Assembly (NCBI GenBank): GCA_027306755.1
Contig: DAHUZE010000102.1
Span: 1 to 64,000 of the forward strand
Length of the DNA stretch: 64,000 nt
Source of the DNA: Acidimicrobiaceae bacterium
Lineage (GTDB): Bacteria; Actinomycetota; Acidimicrobiia; Acidimicrobiales; RAAP-2
Direction: 5' to 3'
In this document: piece by piece, positions 33,871-42,103 of the stretch
How positions within the stretch are numbered: the stretch's first letter is position 1
How the letters are laid out: each line of letters starts with the position of its first letter
Position numbers and translations under genes: made by a program
The notes under the pieces: generated by a model
Databases searched by the model: none
What the model was told of the DNA's origin: nothing
The model's input: only the letters and a program-made list of their open reading frames with translations

Positions 33871-34952
33871 TTGGCGCGGTCCCCGATCCAGAAACTGATG
33901 AGCATCAGGCCCCCCACGCCGAGCAGCAGGGCCACGAAGCCCTCCGTCACGGGGCCCACGCCGCCCAGGCCGAAGCCTCCGGCGTTGGTCGGGTGCTGGA
34001 TCTTCTCGGTGACGTAGGCGACGATGTCGCGCACCTGGGCATCGTTGAGGTTCCCGGTGAAGCGGGGCATGTTGCCCGGGCCGGTGCGGATGGCCTCGGC
34101 CACCTGGCGGGCTGTGGCCACGTGCAGCGTGGGAGCATGCGTCCCGTAGGCAAGGGCGTCACCGGCGCCGGTGATGGTATGGCAGGCGGCGCAGCTGATC
34201 GCGAACAGGCTGGCGCCGGCGGTCAGGTTGGCCGACTTCACGTTGACCACCGGGATGTACGGAGCCGACGGTGTCAGCGAGTTGATCCACGCCGCGATCT
34301 GGTCTGCCTCCTTGACCGTCAGGCGCGGGGGCTTGATTGTGGCCTGCACCTGGAGCGGGGTCGCCGCGGGCATGCGGCCGGTGGTGACCCAGAAGTTGAC
34401 GGTGGCGGGTCCTACCCCCCGGAGCGACGGGCCGGCGGCGCTGCCCTGGGCTGTGGGCATGTGGCAGCTCGAGCAGTTCTCCTCGAAGAGCCGGTGCCCC
34501 CCGGCCACGTACGAGGGCGGCGGAGCCTTGTACACGATGGACTTGTCCCCGTACTGGGTGACCTTTCCGTTGGTGCACTTGAGGTATGCGGGTGTGCTGT
34601 TCTGCGGCGACCCGCTCTCCTTGGGCGACTTGTAGCCGATCTTCTGGGCGTTCCTTGTGCAGGCGGGGGCTGTCTGTGTGACGGTCGGCTTTGTGTTGAC
34701 GAAGTGGGTCCCCCCGGGTGTGGTCACCGCGTTGGAGCCGCCGGCCGCGGTTGATCGGGGCGGGGACTTGGGAGCCGTCCGGTGCGCGCTCCTGGCGGCG
34801 CGGGCGCTGCGGGCGGCATGCGCGCGGTGCGAGGCGGCCTGCCCGGCAGCGCCGGCGCCCGCCGACAGGGCCAGGAGGCTGGACAGCCCCACCGCCGCCA
34901 GCAGGGCGGCCGGCAGGACGAGCCGGTTGCGCAGGAGCCGGCGCACCGTCAC
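33867..34952 (-). CDS. qcrC: Diheme cytochrome c subunit of the cytochrome bc complex
   Basis: This 361-residue membrane cytochrome c has two heme-binding motifs, CSSCH at 160-164 and CAACH at 254-258. It has an N-terminal signal/anchor (LLRNRLVLPAALLAAVGL) and a C-terminal helix ending in ISFWIGDRAK. Both hemes on one subunit replace a soluble cytochrome c in actinobacterial bcc-aa3 supercomplexes. About 120 residues separate the signal from the first heme, much longer than usual, and include Cys98 and Cys126, which may form a disulfide. Axial Met candidates follow each heme (RMPAATP, NMPRF). Confidence 0.94.
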   Translation of the reverse strand: MTVRRLLRNRLVLPAALLAAVGLSSLLALSAGAGAAGQAASHRAHAARSARAARSAHRTAPKSPPRSTAAGGSNAVTTPGGTHFVNTKPTVTQTAPACTRNAQKIGYKSPKESGSPQNSTPAYLKCTNGKVTQYGDKSIVYKAPPPSYVAGGHRLFEENCSSCHMPTAQGSAAGPSLRGVGPATVNFWVTTGRMPAATPLQVQATIKPPRLTVKEADQIAAWINSLTPSAPYIPVVNVKSANLTAGASLFAISCAACHTITGAGDALAYGTHAPTLHVATARQVAEAIRTGPGNMPRFTGNLNDAQVRDIVAYVTEKIQHPTNAGGFGLGGVGPVTEGFVALLLGVGGLMLISFWIGDRAK

Positions 34953-34974
34953 GGCGCCACGTGCGCGGAAGCGG

Positions 34975-35571
34975 TCACTTGAGCAGGAACAGGCAACTGT
35001 AGAGGCCGATCCACACGATGTCGACGAAGTGCCAGTAGTAGCTGACGCCCTGGAACACGGCCAGCTCGCCCGGGTCCCCCGCCGGACCCTTCATGCGTCC
35101 GAGCAGGAAGACCATGGCCACCAGGCCGAGGAAGACGTGGAGCCCGTGGAGCCCCGACATGATGTAGAAGAGCGATCCGAAGGCGTTCGTGTCCCATCTG
35201 GTGGTTTGGGTTACCCATTCGTAGAACTGGTTGCCCATGAACATGAACCCGAGCACCATGGTGGCCACGATCCAGCGCCGGGCGCCGGCCCGGTCGAACC
35301 GCTCCTCGCAGAAGACGGCGTACTGCATGGTGAAGCTGGAGGAGACCAGGACGGCAGTGAAGATCCCCGCCTGGACGACGTCCAGGTGGGTCCCCGCCGG
35401 AGGCCAGGGGTGGTCGTTGGCCCGGATGGTGAAGAAGGCGGCGAACAGGCCGCTGAAGAACATCAGCTCGGACCCGAGCCAGATCATGACCCCGACGGCG
35501 AGCATGGGCGGCCGGTCGTGCACCACCCGAGCGGGCTTGCCCGGCTGCTGCACCGAGATGGCCTGGCTCAC
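34975..35571 (-). CDS. ctaE: Cytochrome c oxidase subunit III
   Basis: This 198-residue, five-helix subunit III starts at GTG 35571 with AGGAAA upstream. Diagnostic features are MIWLGSELMFFSGLFAAFF, the FYIMSGLHGLHVFLG segment and the ending YYWHFVDIVWIGLY. It is the first gene of the ctaE-qcrC-qcrA-qcrB unit, the conserved actinobacterial order that co-expresses complex III with part of complex IV. The 167-base gap upstream, up to the helD stop, holds its promoter; I see no clear -10 there. Confidence 0.95.
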   Translation of the reverse strand: MSQAISVQQPGKPARVVHDRPPMLAVGVMIWLGSELMFFSGLFAAFFTIRANDHPWPPAGTHLDVVQAGIFTAVLVSSSFTMQYAVFCEERFDRAGARRWIVATMVLGFMFMGNQFYEWVTQTTRWDTNAFGSLFYIMSGLHGLHVFLGLVAMVFLLGRMKGPAGDPGELAVFQGVSYYWHFVDIVWIGLYSCLFLLK

Positions 35572-35738
35572 GGGCTATTTCCTAGTCGACCACGCTGGGG
35601 AAGCGCCAACTTCCTGGCCTGCGGGCCGGAACCTTTCCCGGCGCACGCAGTGGCCGCTGCGGTCCGGGGCGCAGGCGCTGGCCGCCTCCCGCCACCGGGG
35701 GCGAGGCCACGGCGCCCGGCGCCCGGGACCGGACGCGG

Positions 35739-38162
35739 TCAGGGGATCCGGAGCCCGTCGGGAAGCGGGGCCGAGTGGACGACGGCCAGGCGGCGGGTGG
35801 GCCTGGTGAGGGCCACATAGAGGGCCCGCATCCCCGCGGTGGTGGGGGCACGGGGCGCCGCAGCCGGCCCGGCGGTGGCGGCAGCCGGCGGCCCGGCGGC
35901 GATGGCGGCCGGCTCGACCACCACCACCCCGTCGAACTCGAGCCCGTGGGACTCCGCGGCCGGCAGCACGACCAGCGGCGCGGCCAGCCCCGGCCCGGCG
36001 GGATCCCGGGGGTCCACGGGCTCCAGCCCCCGGGACATCAGCGCGGCGACCACCACCGGCTCGAGTGGGCCGGGCGCCAGCACGGCCACCCGTCCGGCGC
36101 CCACGGCAGCCAACTCGGCGGCGGCCGCGGCGGCCACCCCTTCTGCCAGGGCTCCCGGCGCCACCTCGATCCGCGTGGGCCGGACACCCGAGCGGCGGAC
36201 CGGCCGTGGCGGCGTGAGCCCCGGGGCCGCCGCGGCGAGCACTCCGGCCGCAACTTCCATGACCTCGGCCGGCGTGCGGTAGCCCACCGTCAGCTCCACG
36301 ATGCGGGGGGGGCGTGCCGGGTTGAGGTGGGCGGCCACGTCGCTCCAACCGCTCGGGGACCATGGCCCCGTGGCCTGGGCGATGTCGCCGACCACCGTCA
36401 TGGAGCCCGAGATCGACCGGCGGCCCAGCATGCGGAGCTGCATGGGCGACAGATCCTGCGCCTCGTCCACCACGATGTGCCCGAACGAGCGGACGTCGTC
36501 GTCGGGCGAGGGCCCGTGGCCGTTGCTGGAGGGAGCCGGGCTCGTCGACAAGCCCACAGGCCAGAAGCCGATCTCCTCCCGGGCGTGGTTCGCCCCGTCA
36601 CGCACGTCAACACGGGGCCGGGACCGGCGCCGGGGTCCCAGGAGGGCGCGGGCCTCGTCCACCAGCGCGGCGTCAGCGGCCGTCCACGGCACCTGGTCGA
36701 GCGACGCGCTCCGGGGCCGGTGCAGGGACACGGACTCCTGGTCGGTCAGGACGCCCTTTGCCGCCGCCGCCAGGAGGGCGCGGGCGCCCAGCAGGTCGTG
36801 CACCAGCTCGTGCGGGGACAGCCGGGGCCACATGCGGTCCAGGCACTCGGCGACAGCCGGGACACGCCGCAGCTGGCGCTGCAGCTCCGCCACGCTGTCG
36901 CGCTCCGGCCGCTCGTCGGCCGATCCCGCCGGCGCCTCCAGCGGGGACCCCGGGCCTGCGCCGGTGCCGGACCTTCGCCTGGCCCGCTCGTACTGCTCGG
37001 CCAGCACGCGCAGGACCTGGTGCTCCACATAGCGGCGGCGGCCGTTGTGGGTCCCGTGCCGCCGGCGACCCGCAGCCACGATGTGCTCGGTGTCCGCCGC
37101 CCGCAGCCGCAGCGTGGCGGCCCCGAAGGGGATCTCCACGTCCCGGCGCAGGGATCGCTGCCGGGTGCGCACGGCACGCGCCACGACGGCGGCCATTCGG
37201 GCCTCCCCCTTCAGGCGGGCCAGGCTTGGCGCCTCGGTGGCCCGGACCCTGATCTCGGGGACCAGGCCCGAGACGGTGGACCGCGTCACCCCGGTCTCGC
37301 CCAGCGACGGCAGGACCCGCTCGATGTAGCGCAGGACGAGCGGGTTCGGCCCGACCACCAGGACGCCCTGGCGCTCGAGCGGGAACCGGTGCGTGTAGAG
37401 GAGGTAGGCGGCCCGGTGCAGGGCGACCGCCGTCTTGCCGGTCCCCGGGCCCCCCTGCACCATGAGCACGCCGGCCAGCGGCGAGCGGATGATCTCGTCC
37501 TGCTCGCGCTGGATGGTGGCCACGATGTCGGCCATGTGCCCCGTCCGGGCGTGTCCGAGGGCGGCCAGCAGGGCACCGGGGCCGCCGAGCTCGATCGCTG
37601 CGTCGCCGCCCGGGCCGGTGCCGGCGGCGCCCTTCGTGCCGGCGGCGCCCGTGGCGGAGCTCCCGGCCGCCATGGCCCCGTTCCCGTCCGGCGGGCCGGC
37701 CGCGGCCGGCAGGGCGAAGTGCTCGTCTTCGACCCCGGTCACGACGCGGCCGGCAACGGCCAGGTGCCTGCGAAGGGTCAGGCCCTGCGGCTCGAGCCCG
37801 GTGGCACGGTAGAAGGGCTCCGCCACCGGGGCCCGCCAGTCCACCACCAGGGGCTCGAGGTCCTCCCCCGACACGGCCAGCCGCCCGATGTGGAAGGACT
37901 CGCCGTTGGCCTGGCCGGGCTCCGGGACGCGGTCGATCCGCCCGAAGCACAGGGCCTGGTCGCCGATGTCCAGCTGGGCCAGCCGGGCCATGCTCGTACG
38001 CACCACGATGTCCCGCTCGGTGCGGGATTGGAACGTCCCGCCCCGGCCGACGTCCAGGACGGACTGCAGCATGCGCGCGGCATCGCTGCGCATCGACTCG
38101 AGGCCCTCGTAGGCCCGGTCCAGGAATTGTTGTTCCTCCTGGAGGTCCTGCTCTTGGGGCAC
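35739..38162 (-). CDS. helD: HelD-like superfamily 1 helicase (RNA polymerase-associated)
   Basis: This 807-residue UvrD/Rep-type ATPase has an N-terminal coiled-coil (EQDLQEEQQFLDRAYEGLES), as HelD has to enter the RNA polymerase secondary channel. Walker A GGPGTGKTAVALHR starts at 237. Walker B/motif II is HIVVDEAQDLSPMQ, and motif III is VVGDIAQAT. The C-terminal 2A/2B half ends with the motif VI region MRALYVALTRPTRRLAV. HelD removes stalled polymerase and in some actinobacteria gives rifampicin resistance. An Ala/Gly-rich insertion (about 150-200) precedes the ATPase. GTG 38162 has GGGAGGA upstream. Confidence 0.85.
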   Translation of the reverse strand: MPQEQDLQEEQQFLDRAYEGLESMRSDAARMLQSVLDVGRGGTFQSRTERDIVVRTSMARLAQLDIGDQALCFGRIDRVPEPGQANGESFHIGRLAVSGEDLEPLVVDWRAPVAEPFYRATGLEPQGLTLRRHLAVAGRVVTGVEDEHFALPAAAGPPDGNGAMAAGSSATGAAGTKGAAGTGPGGDAAIELGGPGALLAALGHARTGHMADIVATIQREQDEIIRSPLAGVLMVQGGPGTGKTAVALHRAAYLLYTHRFPLERQGVLVVGPNPLVLRYIERVLPSLGETGVTRSTVSGLVPEIRVRATEAPSLARLKGEARMAAVVARAVRTRQRSLRRDVEIPFGAATLRLRAADTEHIVAAGRRRHGTHNGRRRYVEHQVLRVLAEQYERARRRSGTGAGPGSPLEAPAGSADERPERDSVAELQRQLRRVPAVAECLDRMWPRLSPHELVHDLLGARALLAAAAKGVLTDQESVSLHRPRSASLDQVPWTAADAALVDEARALLGPRRRSRPRVDVRDGANHAREEIGFWPVGLSTSPAPSSNGHGPSPDDDVRSFGHIVVDEAQDLSPMQLRMLGRRSISGSMTVVGDIAQATGPWSPSGWSDVAAHLNPARPPRIVELTVGYRTPAEVMEVAAGVLAAAAPGLTPPRPVRRSGVRPTRIEVAPGALAEGVAAAAAAELAAVGAGRVAVLAPGPLEPVVVAALMSRGLEPVDPRDPAGPGLAAPLVVLPAAESHGLEFDGVVVVEPAAIAAGPPAAATAGPAAAPRAPTTAGMRALYVALTRPTRRLAVVHSAPLPDGLRIP

Positions 38163-38195
38163 GACATCCTCCCGCGCCGTGACAGCGAACGAGTC

Positions 38196-38201
38196 ATGTT
38201 A
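38196..38201 (-). promoter_or_regulatory. Candidate -10 (TAACAT) for helD
   Basis: TAACAT on the minus strand would give a leader of about 27 bases with GGGAGGA before GTG 38162. It lies in the 95-base divergent gap with hemE. Confidence 0.4.
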
Positions 38202-38257
38202 GTGGGCGGCCGCGGGCCGCCTGGCCGCGCCCGCGCGGGGCTGCGAAGATCGCCGGC

Positions 38258-39343
38258 GTGACCGGACCCGCCAGCTCCCGCGCCGACTCCGGTGCCCCGG
38301 CAGAGGCACCCCTCGTGCGGGCGTGCCTCTGCCATCCCGTGCCCCATACCCCGGTGTGGTTCATGCGCCAGGCCGGCCGGTCTCTGCCCGAGTACCGGGC
38401 GGCCCGGGGGGCGGGAAGCATCCTGGAGGCCATCGCCGACCCCGCCCTCGCGGCCGAGCTGACGCTGCAGCCGGTCCGCCGGTACGGCGTGGACGGGGCG
38501 GTCCTCTTCTCCGACATCGTGGTGCCGCTCCACGCCGTGGGGTTCGGGGTGGACGTGGAGCCGGGCCGGGGCCCGGTGGTCGCCCAGCCGGTCCGTTCGA
38601 TGGCGGACATCCGGCGCCTGCGGCCGTTCGAACCCGACGACGACGCGCCCTATGTGGGCGAGGCAGCGCGGCTGGTGGTGCGCGAGCTGGGGGGTCGCGT
38701 CCCGCTGATCGGCTTCGCCGGCGCCCCGTTCACCGTGGCCAGCTACCTGGTGGAGGGCGGCCCGTCACGCACCTTCGCCAAGGTCAAGTCGCTCATGCAC
38801 GGCAACCGGGCGGCATGGGACGAACTGGTCGACCGGCTGGCCGGGATGGCCATCGCCTCGCTCGCCGCCCAGGTGCGCGCCGGTGCCACGGTGGTGCAGG
38901 TGTTCGACAGCTGGGCCGGCAGCCTCTCGCCGGACGAGTACGCGCGCTTCGCCCTGCCGGCGACCGCCCGGGTGCTGGCCGCGGTGGCCGAGCTGGGGGT
39001 CCCGTCGATCCTCTTTGGCGTCGGCACGGGCGAGCTGCTGGGGCTGATGGCGTCGGCCGGCCCGCAGATGGTGGGCATCGACTGGCGTGTCCCGCTGGAC
39101 GAGGCCCGGCGGCGGGTGGGGGTCGGGCGTGCCGTGCAGGGGAACCTGGACCCCGCCGTCTGCCTCGCCCCGTGGGAAGTGGTGGCCACCGAGGCCCGGA
39201 CCGTCCTGGCCCGGGCCGGCACCGCTCCCGGGCACGTGTTCAACCTCGGGCACGGGGTCCTGCCGGAGACGGATCCGGGGGTACTGTCCGCCCTCGTGGA
39301 GCTGGTGCACGCCGAGGGTCGCGCCGGGGTGGAGCTCCCGTGA
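38258..39343 (+). CDS. hemE: Uroporphyrinogen decarboxylase
   Basis: This 361-residue TIM-barrel enzyme removes four carboxyls from uroporphyrinogen III to give coproporphyrinogen [17 protein letters not shown] is the family signature with substrate-binding Arg. The catalytic Asp lies in [15 protein letters not shown], the [13 protein letters not shown] segment is conserved, and [11 protein letters not shown] is the C-terminal signature. GTG 38258 is the apparent start without a clear Shine-Dalgarno sequence. The stop overlaps hemH (GTGA). Confidence 0.95.
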   Translation: MTGPASSRADSGAPAEAPLVRACLCHPVPHTPVWFMRQAGRSLPEYRAARGAGSILEAIADPALAAELTLQPVRRYGVDGAVLFSDIVVPLHAVGFGVDVEPGRGPVVAQPVRSMADIRRLRPFEPDDDAPYVGEAARLVVRELGGRVPLIGFAGAPFTVASYLVEGGPSRTFAKVKSLMHGNRAAWDELVDRLAGMAIASLAAQVRAGATVVQVFDSWAGSLSPDEYARFALPATARVLAAVAELGVPSILFGVGTGELLGLMASAGPQMVGIDWRVPLDEARRRVGVGRAVQGNLDPAVCLAPWEVVATEARTVLARAGTAPGHVFNLGHGVLPETDPGVLSALVELVHAEGRAGVELP

Positions 39344-40338
39344 CGAGCCGGACGCCCACCGGCGTGCTGGTCATGGCCCATGGGACCCCCGCCCGTGCCG
39401 AGGAGATCGAGGCCTTCTACACCCGCATCCGGCGGGGACGACCCCCCACCCCGGAGCTGCTGGCCGACCTCTGCCGGCGCTACGACGCCATCGGCGGCAC
39501 CTCGCCACTGGCCACCCGGACCGAGGCGCAGGTGGAGGGTATCGCCCGCCGGCTGGAGGACCTTGCGCCCGGCCGCTACGTCGTCCGGTTCGGCGCGAAG
39601 CACACCGCCCCATCCATCGAGGACGCGGCGGCGGGGCTGGCTGGGGGGGCGCCAGCGGGGGGGGCGGGCAGCGGCCTGGCGGCCGTGGTGGGCATCGTCC
39701 TCACGCCGCACCGCGCGTCGATGGGATCTGACGAGTACCTGGACCGCGCCGAGGCGGCCCTGGCTGGCGCGGGCGGGCCCCCGTTCGTCCGGGTCCCCCA
39801 GTGGTACGACGCGGTGGGGTTCGCCCCGCTGATGGCCGAGCGGCTCATGGCTGCCTTGGGCCGGGTCAAGGAGGCAGGCCAGCCCACCGTCCTGTTCACC
39901 GCCCATTCCCTCCCGCAGCGGGTGGTGGCCGCGGGCGACCCGTACCCCGCGCAGGTGGCGGACTCCGCGGCCCGGGTGGCCGACGCTGCAGGGCTGGCGC
40001 TGGCGGGCGTGCCCTGGGCCGTCGCCTGGCAGAGCGCGGGCCGCACCGCCGAGCCGTGGATCGGGCCGGATCTGCTGGCTGAGCTCCGGCGGCTGGCCGC
40101 CAATGGAGTGCCGGCCGTGGTTGTGTGCCCCATCGGGTTCGTTTCCGACCACCTGGAAGTGCTCTTCGATGTGGACGTGGAGGCCCGCCAGGTCGCGGAC
40201 GAGGTGGGGCTGGTGCTGACCCGCACCGCGTCGCTCAACGACGACCCCTCCTTCCTCTCCCTTCTGGCTTCGGTGATCCATGAGGCTGCCGAGGGCACGA
40301 GCGGTGTCGCAGGGAGTGCCGGTGTCGCCGGTGGCTGA
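39340..40338 (+). CDS. hemH: Ferrochelatase (coproporphyrin-type expected)
   Basis: This 332-residue class II chelatase inserts Fe2+ into a porphyrin. VLVMAHGTP is the N-terminal motif, and [10 protein letters not shown] carries the catalytic histidine. [20 protein letters not shown] supplies the conserved Glu/Asp pair. GTG 39340 overlaps the hemE stop. With the hemY gene next door, it probably acts on coproporphyrin III in the Gram-positive route, not on protoporphyrin; that is inference from lineage. A Gly/Ala-rich loop (about 105-112) and a Gly/Ala-rich tail are non-conserved. Confidence 0.93.
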   Translation: MTSRTPTGVLVMAHGTPARAEEIEAFYTRIRRGRPPTPELLADLCRRYDAIGGTSPLATRTEAQVEGIARRLEDLAPGRYVVRFGAKHTAPSIEDAAAGLAGGAPAGGAGSGLAAVVGIVLTPHRASMGSDEYLDRAEAALAGAGGPPFVRVPQWYDAVGFAPLMAERLMAALGRVKEAGQPTVLFTAHSLPQRVVAAGDPYPAQVADSAARVADAAGLALAGVPWAVAWQSAGRTAEPWIGPDLLAELRRLAANGVPAVVVCPIGFVSDHLEVLFDVDVEARQVADEVGLVLTRTASLNDDPSFLSLLASVIHEAAEGTSGVAGSAGVAGG

Positions 40339-41968
40339 CCATCACCCGGCGCGGCCCGTCGTGGTGGTGGTCGGTGGTGGCATCGCCGGACTGGCCGCCG
40401 CCTGGGAGCTGACGGGGGGTGCCGAGAGACCGGAGCCGGGCACCGCACAGGGGTCGGATCCCGGCGCTGCGTGGACGGCCGGGTCGCCGAAGGTTGTCAT
40501 GGTGGAGGCAGCCGATCGGCTGGGCGGGAAGCTGCATACGGTGGCGGTGGGAGGCCGGCCGGTGGACGTGGGGCCCGACTCCATGCTGGGCAGGCGGCCC
40601 GAGGCGGCCGCTCTGTGCCGCGAGGTCGGCCTCGGCTCGACACTGCAGCCGATCGGGGCGTCCGGCGCTGCCGTGTGGGCCCGCGGCAAGCGTCGGCCGT
40701 TGCCGTCCGGACTGTTCCTCGGTGTGCCGACCCGGCTGCTCCCGGTCGCCCGGTCCGGGATCCTCTCGCCGCTCGGCACCGCCCGCCTGACCGTGGACCT
40801 CCTCTTCCCGCGCCCGGACCGCAGGGGACCGCTGGGCGACCGCGCCATCGGACCCCTCGTGACCCGCAAGCTGGGCCGCCAAGCGGTCGAGCGGCTGGTC
40901 GAGCCGCTCCTGGGCGGCATCTACGCCGGGGGAGTGTCCGACGCCAGCGCGGCTGCGGTGCTCCCGCCTCTGCTCGAGGTCTCTCAGGGCCGCGCCAGCT
41001 TCATGCGCTCGATGGGCCGCCTGGCCCGCTCCGGTACCGCCGTTCCCGGCCCGGCGCCCGGACCACCATCTGCCGAGAGCCCACAACCGGCGCCGGAGGC
41101 GGCGACTCCCCTCGCCGACGTGCCTGCGCCCGCGTTCTGGGCCCTCCATGACGGTTTTGCATCGCTGGTCGACCGGCTCGTTTCCGCCTTGACCGGGCGC
41201 GGCGTGCGCATCGAGACGGGGTGCGCCGCCTCTGCGCTCGCCAGGGACGGCCAGCGTTGGCGTGTGGAGACGACTCTCGGGACCATCGAGGCCGACGGGG
41301 TGGTGCTGGCGGTCCCGGCCGGTCCTGCCTCGTTGCTGCTGGCGCCGCTGGACGCGGACGCCGCTTCCCTGCTGCAGACCGTCACGTATGCCCCGGTGGC
41401 GGTCGTGACCCTCGCCTATCCGGTTGGCGCGCTGCCCAAGGACCTGCACGGCACCGGACTTCTCGTCCCCAAGGGCACGCCGCTGCCCGCCGTGTCGGCC
41501 GCATCGCTGGGCGCGCCGGACGGGGACCGGTGCATGGTCACGGCCTGCACCTACCTGTCGACGAAGTGGCCACACCTGGCCCGACCGGGCGAGCTCCTGG
41601 TGCGGGCGTCGGTGGGCCGGCACGGCGACGACCGCTTTGCCGCCCTGGACGACGACGCTCTGGCGAGCCGGGTGGCCGGTGAGCTGGCCGGCTTGCTGGG
41701 GACCGAAACCCGCCCGTCGTCCACGCTCGTGACCCGCTGGCCCGACGCGCTGCCCCAATACCGGGTGCACCACCTGCTGCGAGTGGGGGGCGTGGAGTCC
41801 GCAGTCCGCCGCCTGGGCGCCCTGGGGGTGGCGGGGGCGGCTTACCGGGGCGTGGGCATCCCGGCCTGCATCGCCTCGGGCCGTTCCGCAGCCCGTGCCG
41901 TCCTCGAGCACCTGCGCGGAGGCGTTGGCGACGCCGCGACCGCCGGGGTGACCCAGCCGGCCCCCTGA
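40322..41968 (+). CDS. hemY: Coproporphyrinogen/protoporphyrinogen oxidase (HemY/CgoX-type)
   Basis: This flavoprotein of about 548 residues oxidises coproporphyrinogen III (or protoporphyrinogen IX) with O2. The FAD-binding VVVVVGGGIAGLAAAWEL is near the N-terminus, followed by EAADRLGGKLHTV and PVDVGPDSML. The C-terminal FAD segment is YRGVGIPACIASGRSAA. GTG 40322 is preferred for GGGAG five bases upstream and overlaps the hemH end by 17 bases. It is somewhat longer than usual because of Pro/Ala-rich insertions around residues 25-45 and 240-265. Confidence 0.9.
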   Translation: MSPVADHHPARPVVVVVGGGIAGLAAAWELTGGAERPEPGTAQGSDPGAAWTAGSPKVVMVEAADRLGGKLHTVAVGGRPVDVGPDSMLGRRPEAAALCREVGLGSTLQPIGASGAAVWARGKRRPLPSGLFLGVPTRLLPVARSGILSPLGTARLTVDLLFPRPDRRGPLGDRAIGPLVTRKLGRQAVERLVEPLLGGIYAGGVSDASAAAVLPPLLEVSQGRASFMRSMGRLARSGTAVPGPAPGPPSAESPQPAPEAATPLADVPAPAFWALHDGFASLVDRLVSALTGRGVRIETGCAASALARDGQRWRVETTLGTIEADGVVLAVPAGPASLLLAPLDADAASLLQTVTYAPVAVVTLAYPVGALPKDLHGTGLLVPKGTPLPAVSAASLGAPDGDRCMVTACTYLSTKWPHLARPGELLVRASVGRHGDDRFAALDDDALASRVAGELAGLLGTETRPSSTLVTRWPDALPQYRVHHLLRVGGVESAVRRLGALGVAGAAYRGVGIPACIASGRSAARAVLEHLRGGVGDAATAGVTQPAP

Positions 41969-42103
41969 GGACGCCGCCCCGAAGAGCCCCGGTGGGACCC
42001 GGTGAGCGTCGTGAGCCCAAGACCCCCGGTGGAACCGGACCAGGCGCGGCCCACCCGGCCCACCCGGCCCGGTCGACGAGCCGCTCCGTGGCACGATGAC
42101 CCC

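Noticed and set aside
35572-35738. Possible small gene between ctaE and helD
   Set aside because: Frames here are short and lack start-site signals; the stretch is best read as the ctaE upstream region and the helD 3' flank.
35775-38261. Very long open frame on the plus strand opposite helD
   Set aside because: It is a mirror of the helD frame caused by GC-rich third codon positions. Its predicted protein is Arg/Gly/Pro/His-rich without any domain, whereas the minus-strand frame has all helicase motifs.
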